From contig NC_084827.1 in assembly GCF_033115175.1 (NCBI RefSeq), positions 19,586,001 to 19,650,000 on the forward strand: a stretch of 64,000 nt of DNA, in the 5' to 3' direction. Shown piece by piece: positions 57,206 to 64,000 of the stretch. Source of the stretch: Lepus europaeus. Its lineage: Eukaryota; Chordata; Mammalia; Lagomorpha; Leporidae. The notes under the pieces are model-generated. The model did not search any database. It had not been told where the DNA came from and saw only the letters and a program-made list of their open reading frames with translations. Position 1 is the first letter of the stretch; each line of letters opens with the position of its first letter. Made by a program: the position numbers and the translations under genes.

Positions 57206-57642
57206 TGTTGGGGCACAAATAGTTAATTCCAAAACCATGGTAAAATGGGGCACAAATAGTTAATCTCAAACCTGATAATTGTTCAAAGCTTCAACTGTTT
57301 CAAGTGCCTTTCCTGGGACATACCAAACTGACAAGATCATACATTGTAAATTAGGGGCTTTCTGCACTTTCAGACCCACCTATTGCAGTTGGACGTGAGT
57401 CTCTGCACGTCTGCATGTCTGCATGGAGCCCTCCCTTAAAGCAGTATAAATAGGCTAGGCTGCTGCCCATTGCCTGGTCTGGCCCACTGAAGTCTCACCT
57501 TCGGATACCCTGCCTGCTGTCCAGGTGGGCTTCAACCTTCCTTTCCCACACCGTGCTGTCCTTTTTACAATAAAAGTCTTTTTTGCCTTAACTGGCTGCC
57601 TCATCATGTTATTGTGCCATGTAAAATTCTAAAAACCTAACA
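57206..57642 (+). mobile_element. Solo LTR with TATA box and poly(A) signal
   Basis: A 437-base element starts TGTTGGGG and ends CCTAACA, giving imperfect TG...CA inverted ends. Inside are TATAAATA at 57,445-57,452 and AATAAA at 57,569-57,574, spaced as in an LTR U3-R-U5. Near the 5' end an 18-base direct repeat GGGGCACAAATAGTTAAT occurs at 57,210 and 57,247. The surrounding sequence looks like old minus-strand L1. No clear TSD is visible and no internal retroviral sequence adjoins, so it is read as a solo LTR. The family is not identified. Confidence 0.75.
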
Positions 57643-57775
57643 GTTAACATCTTTTTTTCTATCTAGGTCTGGTTGTCTGTCCTTAGGGTTTGTACAGCAT
57701 CTTCAATCTATGGCTTGATGGTTTTCTTAGTTTGGAAATTTCTCGGACATTATTTTTGAAGTATGTGCCTTTTTT

Positions 57776-57973
57776 AAAAAACAAAAGATTTATTTATTGA
57801 AAGGCAGAGTCAGAGAAAGAGAAAAAAAAGAGAGATATAAAGATATGGGGGAGAGAGGAGAGATTGATTTTCTATCTGCTGGTTCACTCCCCAAATGGCC
57901 ACTCGGAATCTGGAAAACTGATGCTGACATTGCAGGCTGTAGCTTAACTAGCTACACCATGACACCAGCCCTT
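57776..57973 (-). mobile_element. C SINE with large core deletion
   Basis: AAATGGCCACTCGGAATCTG links the purine-rich part to the head region. Confidence 0.85.
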
Positions 57974-58011
57974 TATAGTGTTCCTGATCCATTTTCTCTT
58001 TTCCTTTTGTT

Positions 58012-58062
58012 ATTTTTTTTTAAAGATTTTTTTATTTGAAAGGCGGAGTTAGAGAGGTTAAA
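58012..58062 (-). mobile_element. C SINE tail fragment
   Basis: TTTTATTTGAAAGGCGGAG only. Confidence 0.65.
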
Positions 58063-58088
58063 GGTGCTTGAAAAATAGATTTCCTTTT

Positions 58089-58773
58089 TTTAGGATTTAC
58101 TTATTTATTTGAAATTCAGAGTTACACAGAGAGAGAAGGAGAGGCAGAGAGAGAAAGAGAGGTCTTCTATCCTCTGGTTCATTCCCCTATTGGCCATAAG
58201 GGCCGGGGCTACACCGATCTGAAGCCAGGAGCCAGGAGCTTCTTCTGGGTTTCCCATGCTAGTGCAGGGGTCCAAGTACTTAGGCCATCTTATACTTTCC
58301 CAGACCATAGCAGAGAGCTAGATTGGAAGTGGAGCAGCTGGGGGCTGGCGCCGCGGCTCAATAGGCTAATCCTCCGCCTGCGGTGCCGGTACCCAGGTTC
58401 TAGTCCTGGTCAGTGTGCCAGATTCTGTCCCAGTTGCTCCTCTTCCAGGCCAGCTCTCTGCTGTGGCCCGGGAGTGCAGTGGAGGATGGCCCAAGTGCTT
58501 GGGCCCTGCACCCGCATGGGAGACCAGGAGAAGCACCTGGCTCCTGGCTTCAGATCAGCACGGTGCGCGGGCTGTAGCGCACTGGCGCAGCGGCCATTGT
58601 GGGGGTGAACCAACGGAAAAAGGAAGACCTCCTTTCTCTCTGTCTCTCTCTCTCACTGTCCACTCTGCCTGTCAAAAAAAAAAAAAAGTGGAGCAGCTGG
58701 GTCTTAAACCGGTGCCCATATGGGATGCTGGAACTGTAGGTAGCAGTTTTACCTGCTAGGCCATATTGCTGCC

Positions 58774-58778
<5 letters not shown>
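58089..58778 (-). mobile_element. C SINE, standard, split by a young SINE
   Basis: Pieces 58,089-58,342 and 58,686-58,778; head end GCCATATTGCTGCCCTAG. Confidence 0.92.
58343..58685 (+). mobile_element. C SINE, young, nested in an older SINE
   Basis: Perfect 16-base TSD AAGTGGAGCAGCTGGG at 58,327-58,342 and 58,686-58,701. Confidence 0.96.
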
Positions 58779-58814
<36 letters not shown>

Positions 58815-59045
58815 GTTTGTTTATTTGAGAGGTAGAGTTATAGACTGAGAGGGAGAGAAAAAGAGAAAGGTCTTCCATCTACTGGTTCAATCCCCAAATG
58901 GCAGCAACAACCAGAACTGAGCTTATCAAGAATTAGGAGCTTCTTTCAGGTCTCTTCCACTGTTTGGGCCATCTTCCACTGCTTTCCCAGGCCATTAGCA
59001 GGGAGCTGGGTTGGAAGAGGAGCAGCTGGGACACAAATCAGCGCC
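58779..59045 (-). mobile_element. C SINE with 33-base T tract
   Basis: T run 58,779-58,811; head truncated after ACACAAATCAGCGCC. Confidence 0.88.
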
Positions 59046-59059
59046 GTTATGCCCTCTAC

Positions 59060-59185
59060 CCCCAGTTGCCCACAATAGCTAGGGCTGGGCCAACCAAAAC
59101 CAGGAGCCCAGAACTCAATCTGGGTTTCCTACATAGTTGACACTCTGATATGGGATGTGGGTGTCCCAGTTAGCTTCTTAGCAGC
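59060..59185 (-). mobile_element. C SINE fragment
   Basis: GTTGCCCACAATAGCTAGGG to GTGTCCCAGTTAGCTTC; core only. Confidence 0.75.
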
Positions 59186-59197
59186 TGTGTGCATTTT

Positions 59198-59490
59198 TTT
59201 TTTTGTAAGATTTATTTATTTGAAAGAGTTACACAGAGAGAAGGAGACACATAGAGAGATCTTCCATCTGTTCTTTCACTCCCCTATTGGTCTCAACAGC
59301 CAGAGCTGCACTGATCCGAAGCCAGGAGCTCTCTCAGATCTCCCACGCGGGTGTAGGGGCCCAAGGACTTGGACCATCTTCTGCTTTCCCAGGCCATAGC
59401 AGAGAGGTGGATTGGAAGTGGAGCAGCTGGCACCCATATGGGGTACCAGCACTGCAGGTGGTGGCTATATCTGCTACATCACAGTATGTG
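59198..59490 (-). mobile_element. C SINE, standard
   Basis: AAGATTTATTTATTTGAAAG to CTACATCACAGTATG. Confidence 0.9.
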
Positions 59491-59616
59491 TGCTTCTTAA
59501 CCACTAGGTTTCTGCCTTTCATTTTTGATTTCTCAACTTTTAGGGAGATAGAAATAAGGATTATGCAGTTGATTTTTTTTTTTTTTTGCTAGACTCTACC
59601 ATTTATTTTTACTTTT

Positions 59617-59736
59617 TAATGAAGACTTATCTATTTATTTATTTATTTGAAACGCAGAGTTACACAGAGACAGAGAGAGGGAGGGAGGGACGGACGCAGG
59701 CAGAGGCTTAACCTGCTAGGCCACAGTGCCCGCCCC
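59617..59736 (-). mobile_element. C SINE, two ends only
   Basis: Tail/purine part (59,617-59,690) joined to the head (GCAGAGGCTTAACCTGC...), missing about 200 core bases. Confidence 0.87.
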
Positions 59737-59839
59737 TCAGTGAACTTTTTCACAAGGGTTCATTCTGACTTGGTGGGTTGACAGATTTCGGTTGGCAGAA
59801 AGTCTTCATACTAGTTAAGTTTAATAGGCAATATTGGAG

Positions 59840-60060
59840 TTGTGTTGTTGGTTTGTTTTTTAAATGGAGATACAGAAAACCGTATAATACGAATGTATGA
59901 TTTAGTGAATTATTCTAGGTGTATATCCTTGTAGCCACTACCCAAGTTCAGCAAACAGAACTTTACTAGCCTTTCCAGAAGCCTTTCTGGTGCCTCATTG
60001 GACATAACTCAGCTTTTCTTTCCTTGAAAGTAACTCCTGTCCTTTTATAGTAATTCCTTT
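59840..60060 (-). mobile_element. Possible L1 3' fragment
   Basis: GTGTATATCCTTGTAGCCAC and TTCAGCAAACAGAACTTTAC resemble reversed L1 3' sequence. Weak. Confidence 0.35.
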
Positions 60061-60127
60061 TTTGTAGTTTTATCACCCAGTGAGCTTTTCCTGTACTTTG
60101 TAGCTGAGTCTTGCTGTTTTGTTTTAT

Positions 60128-60398
60128 TAAAGATTTATTTATTTATTTGAAAGGCAGAGCCTGGGGGAGGGATGGGAGGTGCAGAAAGAGAATGATCCTG
60201 CAACTGCTGGTTCATTTCCTGAGTGACTCCTTCCTGGTCTCCCAGGAGGACTTGGGCTGTCTTTCACTGCCTTCACAGGCACTTGAGCAGTATGCTAAAT
60301 CTGAAGACAGAATAGCTGGAACTGGAACTGGCACTCCAATGTGGGCTGTGGGCATTTGCATGGATCAGCTTAGGCTGCTGCGCTACAATACTAGGCTT
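60128..60398 (-). mobile_element. C SINE, older, diverged
   Basis: AAAGATTTATTTATTTATTT to GCTGCGCTACAATACTAGGC. Confidence 0.82.
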
Positions 60399-61584
60399 CT
60401 TTTTTTTAATACACTTTTTGAGACTGTTTTAACCTGTAGGATGATTTGTTTAGGAATCTGGGACATTTTACCTGTAGCTTCCTACCTCAGGTCTGTTCTG
60501 TATTTTCTGTAAATTAGCAGCCAGATCTAGAGACTGGGTGAGTCACAGGTTTGATTCCCTTATCATTGTGGTATTTCGTTTTTTCATTAGTAGACACATA
60601 ATATCTGTTTGTCTTTTCTGATTACTACTGTGAAGCAAAAAACCCCAAAATGTGACTTAAAAATAGTTTTATCTCATAACTTTGTAGTCAGGGTTTAACC
60701 AGGGTTTTGTGGATGATCAGGCATCCATTTGATGGAGGTAATTGATTTTCCTCAGAGGACTGTTCAGGATACCAAAGCAGGTGCTCCAAAGCTTCTTCTG
60801 ACCTAAACTTAAAAGTCGTGGAATGTCATTTCTGCTATAGTATATCAGTTAAGCAGGTTACTAAGCCCAAACCAGATTCAGGGGAAAGAGAAATAGATTC
60901 CAGTCTCCAGTGTAGGCATGTAGGATTAGCATTGAATTTGTGGCAGTCTTTTATATATCCCTTCCTTTTTGGTGATGTATTCAGCTGTTGTTTCTTAGTG
61001 CTTACTTAGATCCATTAATTGTGGGTTGCAAAATGATACTGTGAATCTGTCATTTCTGTTTTACTAATCTGTTAGAGTATTTCTAGAAAGAGACTTTTCT
61101 CGCCTATTGTTTGGTTACTTAGTGGTATGGTTTAGTTAGGAAAATCAGATAAATGATTCTTCTCTTGTAAGATATTGAGTTTTTGTCTATGATAATGGTT
61201 AATGTGTCTTGTGGCCAGTTTTTCTTACCTTTATGTGTTCGCATGGATTTTAGTGTATGTGATACTTTAATCCTTTGCTGAATCCTAAATTGTCCTGACT
61301 TTGGCCAGTGAGAGCCTCTTTCAGTTGACGACATAGTAATTTTGAAATAACTGTTCTAGAAAGCTCTCATGCTATCTGGGATGACAGGGTGTATCACAGG
61401 CTTGTCTTGTGTGTTCACTTGTTCAGACCTTGCATCAGCAGTTTATTCAAGGAGCACTGATTTCACTCAGTTCAAAACTGATTTTAAAGAACATAGTGTA
61501 GACATGAGGCCTACAAACTGTTGCTGGGCTGGGTATTGTATTGATATTTCTAATTGATATTCAGCACTACAGGACTTTTTCCTT
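60399..61584 (+). other. Unique intron sequence
   Basis: No repeat or exon recognised. Confidence 0.5.
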
Positions 61585-61847
61585 GGGGCTGGCACTGTGG
61601 CGCAGTGGGTTAATGCCCTGGCCTGAAGCGCCGGTATCCCATATGGACACCGGTTTGGGACCCGGCTGCTCCACTTCTGATCCAGCTCTCTGCTCTGGCC
61701 TGGGAAAGCACTGGAAGATGGCCCAAGTCCTTTGGCCCCTGCACCCGCGTGGGAGATCCGGAGGAAACTCCTGGCTCCTGGCTTCGGATTGGCGCAGCTC
61801 CAGCCATTGAAGCCAATTGGGGAGTGAACCAGCGGATGGAAGACTCA

Positions 61848-61878
<31 letters not shown>

Positions 61879-61921
61879 CTCTGTGTAACTTTGACTTTCA
61901 AATAAATAAAAAATAAAAAAA
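61585..61921 (+). mobile_element. C SINE, standard, little diverged
   Basis: Head GGGGCTGGCACTGTGGCGC; (CT)n 61,849-61,878. Confidence 0.94.
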
Positions 61922-62547
61922 GAATTTTTCGTCAAGGCCCTCTATATTAGTCTCTGTTTCCTTTCTTCCGTGCTGAGCATCCAGGTTGTCAAGGACAAAG
62001 GGGGTGATAGCAGTAGAATCTCCCTTAATCACGTTGTTGCTCTTCTCACATTAACATGCAATAATAGCCTCAGACCTACAGAGCACATGAGCATTGCATA
62101 CTATTTTAATCCTAATACTATTATAATCCTCATTTGCTCTTTGTTATATTTGTTTTTCTATAATACATATTTGTTGTATTTGTTTATAATGTAGTTTACA
62201 AATATTTATAACTACATGTTTAATATTTACCACCCATTCTTATGTTTATGCCTCAATCTCTCTAGTCAGCTTTTTGAAACTTTCCCTTTCTCATTTTTAG
62301 CAGGTTTGTTTAGGAAGGATTACTGGGAATTGTAATCTCTGAATTCTTGCATGTAAGAGTTGTGGCCTTAATAATTGAAAATCAGTTTGAATGTATATAA
62401 AATCTTCGCCAACTTTTTTTAGCATATTTTCAGCATATTATTTTATTTTTCTTCTGCCATGAAGTATTCAAGTCAAAGTAGATGATAAGCAAATATCTTT
62501 TCTTGTAAGTTACTTATTTTTATCTAGATGCCAGCCTGGCTAAGTTG
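61922..62547 (+). other. Unique AT-rich intron sequence
   Basis: Nothing recognised. Confidence 0.5.
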
Positions 62548-62625
62548 TGGCTGTTGCAGTAGGTGTTTAGAGAGATGGAGGATATGGCTCTGTCTCTGAC
62601 TTTCAAATGAGATGAAAATAAGAAT
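62548..62625 (+). mobile_element. C SINE fragment
   Basis: Right end only: GGATATGGCTCTGTCTCTGA and a short tail. Confidence 0.55.
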
Positions 62626-62711
62626 TTTAGGGTTAAAATAGTTTTAACTGACACATAGTAATTGTACATATTCATGGTTGAATTGTAGTTCTTGATAATT
62701 GTTCTTTTTCT
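62626..62711 (-). mobile_element. Possible L1 3' end fragment at a SINE target
   Basis: TAATTGTACATATTCATGGT resembles the reversed start of an L1 3' UTR. It is cut at 62,712 by a young SINE. Confidence 0.4.
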
Positions 62712-63052
62712 TTCTTTTTTTTTTTTTGACAGGCAGAGGGGACAGTGAGAGAGAGAGAGAAAGGTCTTCCTTTTGCCATTGGTTCACCCTCCAATGGCCG
62801 CCGTGGTAGGCACGCTGCGGCCAGCGCACCGCGCTGATCTGTTGGCAGGAGCCAGGTGCTTCTCCTGGTCTCCCATGCAGGTGCAGGGCCCAAGCACTTG
62901 GGCCATCCTCCACTGCACTCCCTGGCCACAGCAGAGAGCTGGCCTGGAAGAGGGGCAACCGGGACAGGATCGGTGCCCTGACCGGGACTAGAACTCAGCG
63001 TGCCGGCGCCGCAAGGCAGAGGATTAGCCTAGTGAGCCGCGGCGCCGGCCAA
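62712..63052 (-). mobile_element. C SINE, young
   Basis: TSD ATAATTGTTCTTTTTCT from 62,695 and again from 63,053, perfect 17 bases. Confidence 0.96.
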
Positions 63053-63202
63053 TAATTGTTCTTTTTCTATGTTTTCTTATTTTCTTTACAGACACCTATT
63101 ATCTATATGTTAGCTCCTCTCTACTTATCTTCAAGGTTTGTCACTTTCTGTTGAATGTTTGTCTTTCTTCATTTCTTTTATGATTAAAAAAAATTTTCCA
63201 GA

Positions 63203-63540
63203 GGCCGGGGACAGAACCCGGCGCCAGAACCCGGCGCCGTGGCTCAATTGGTTAATCCTCCGCCTGCGGCGCTGGCATCCCATATGGACGCCGGGTTCTG
63301 TCCCGGTTGCTCCTCTTCCAGTCCAGCTCTCTGCTGTGGCCTGGGAGTGCAGTAGAGGATGGCCCAAGTGCTTGGGCCCCTGCATCCTCATGGGAGACCA
63401 GGAGGAAACACCTGGCTCCTGGCTTCGGATCGGTGCAGTGCCAGCTGTAGCGGCCATTTGGGGAGTGAACCAACAGAAGGAAGACCTTTCTCTCTTTCTC
63501 ACTGTCTAACTGTCAAATAAATATTCAAAAACAAACAAAC
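63203..63540 (+). mobile_element. C SINE, young-like, with inverted duplication at its 5' end
   Basis: Head is preceded by GGCCGGGGACAGAACCCGGC, the reverse complement of internal CGCCGGGTTCTGTCCCGG (63,289-63,306). CAGAACCCGGCGCC is present twice in tandem. Tail ends (CAAA)n. Confidence 0.88.
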
Positions 63541-64000
63541 AAAACTTTCCTTTTCACCTTCTGTTTCTCTAAAGACATAGATTATATATTTTATGTTTAC
63601 TCACACTTGTGAAATTCTTTCTAGTTTAATCTCTGCTGTGATTTTTTTCTTGATTTCTTTTACCTAAGATGTAAACTTTTCTTTTCCAGTTCTACCATAT
63701 CTCGTGTCATTTTCATAGTATCTTTAAGCTCGCTTTCAAATATGAGTTTTCAGACCTACTTTGCTTATAGGGTGTTATTTTATTTATTATCCCCCCTCCC
63801 CAGCTATATATGGCGTTTGGCCTCAATCACTTATTTGTGTGTGTGTGTGTAAAATTATTTTTTCCGAACATTTAGAAGGCTTTGGTTAATGATATTTATA
63901 ACTTTGTAGAGTTTCTTTTTCTCTTTGCAGGTAGTGTTCATACGTTTAGCGGTTTGATTTCTGAGATTTCCTAGCTTCGCTTCCCTCTCCTTTTCTTCCT
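63541..64000 (+). other. AT-rich intron sequence to window edge
   Basis: May be old reversed L1. (GT)n at 63,836-63,850. No exon. Confidence 0.4.

Larger units (their letters stand above)
56330..57775 (-). mobile_element. Probable L1 internal sequence interrupted by the solo LTR
   Basis: 57,095-57,205 (TTTCTAATGAGAAGGCAGCT; CAGTCTAATTGTTGTTCCTT) and 57,643-57,775 (ATCTATGGCTTGATGG; GAAATTTCTCGGACATTATT) follow reversed L1 text. 56,330-56,680 is less certain. A young C SINE at 56,684-57,030 also interrupts it. Confidence 0.5.

Overview
The window is mammalian nuclear DNA, almost certainly from a lagomorph (rabbit or hare). The diagnostic feature is roughly ninety copies or fragments of the tRNA-derived lagomorph C SINE, on both strands and at many stages of decay. 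No prokaryotic, organellar, CRISPR or intact viral gene is present.

Only one functional protein-coding gene segment is recognised: coding exon 1 of TNPO3 (transportin-3) at 33,407-33,526 on the + strand. It sits in a CpG island (about 32,760-33,790) that carries several ETS-type motifs and a 12-codon upstream ORF. Sequence from 33,527 to the right edge is intron 1; exon 2 was not found. Sequence left of about 32.7 kb is intergenic, and no exon of a flanking gene was recognised there.

Layout: 1-14.4 kb is intergenic DNA packed with C SINEs, with a MaLR LTR at the left edge, old L1 fragments on both strands, a small MITE-like element and a MER5A-like hAT relic split by two SINEs. 14.46-19.6 kb (possibly to 20.6 kb) is a badly decayed gammaretrovirus-like provirus on the - strand with gag, protease, RT and integrase traces; no LTR or env was identified. 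21-26.8 kb holds SINE nests, a MaLR LTR and L2-like relics. 26.9-31.9 kb is an old minus-strand L1 holding several layers of later insertions, including an LTR-like element, an NSA2 processed pseudogene inside it, and a young C SINE inside the pseudogene. 31.9-34.8 kb, around the TNPO3 promoter, has no C SINE. 34.8-64 kb is intron 1, filled with C SINEs, L1 3' ends, a solo LTR with TATA box and poly(A) signal (57.2-57.6 kb), and microsatellites.

SINE nomenclature used below: 'standard' copies carry a CT-rich segment and an AATAAATAAATCTTT-type tail; 'young' copies (about 330-360 bp) have a GC-rich core, a right end reading CACTGTCCACTCTGCCTGTC before a pure A tail, and often near-perfect target-site duplications (TSDs). 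Plus means head-to-tail along the given strand. Family names come from recognition by eye, so element boundaries are good to roughly 5-15 bases unless a TSD is given.
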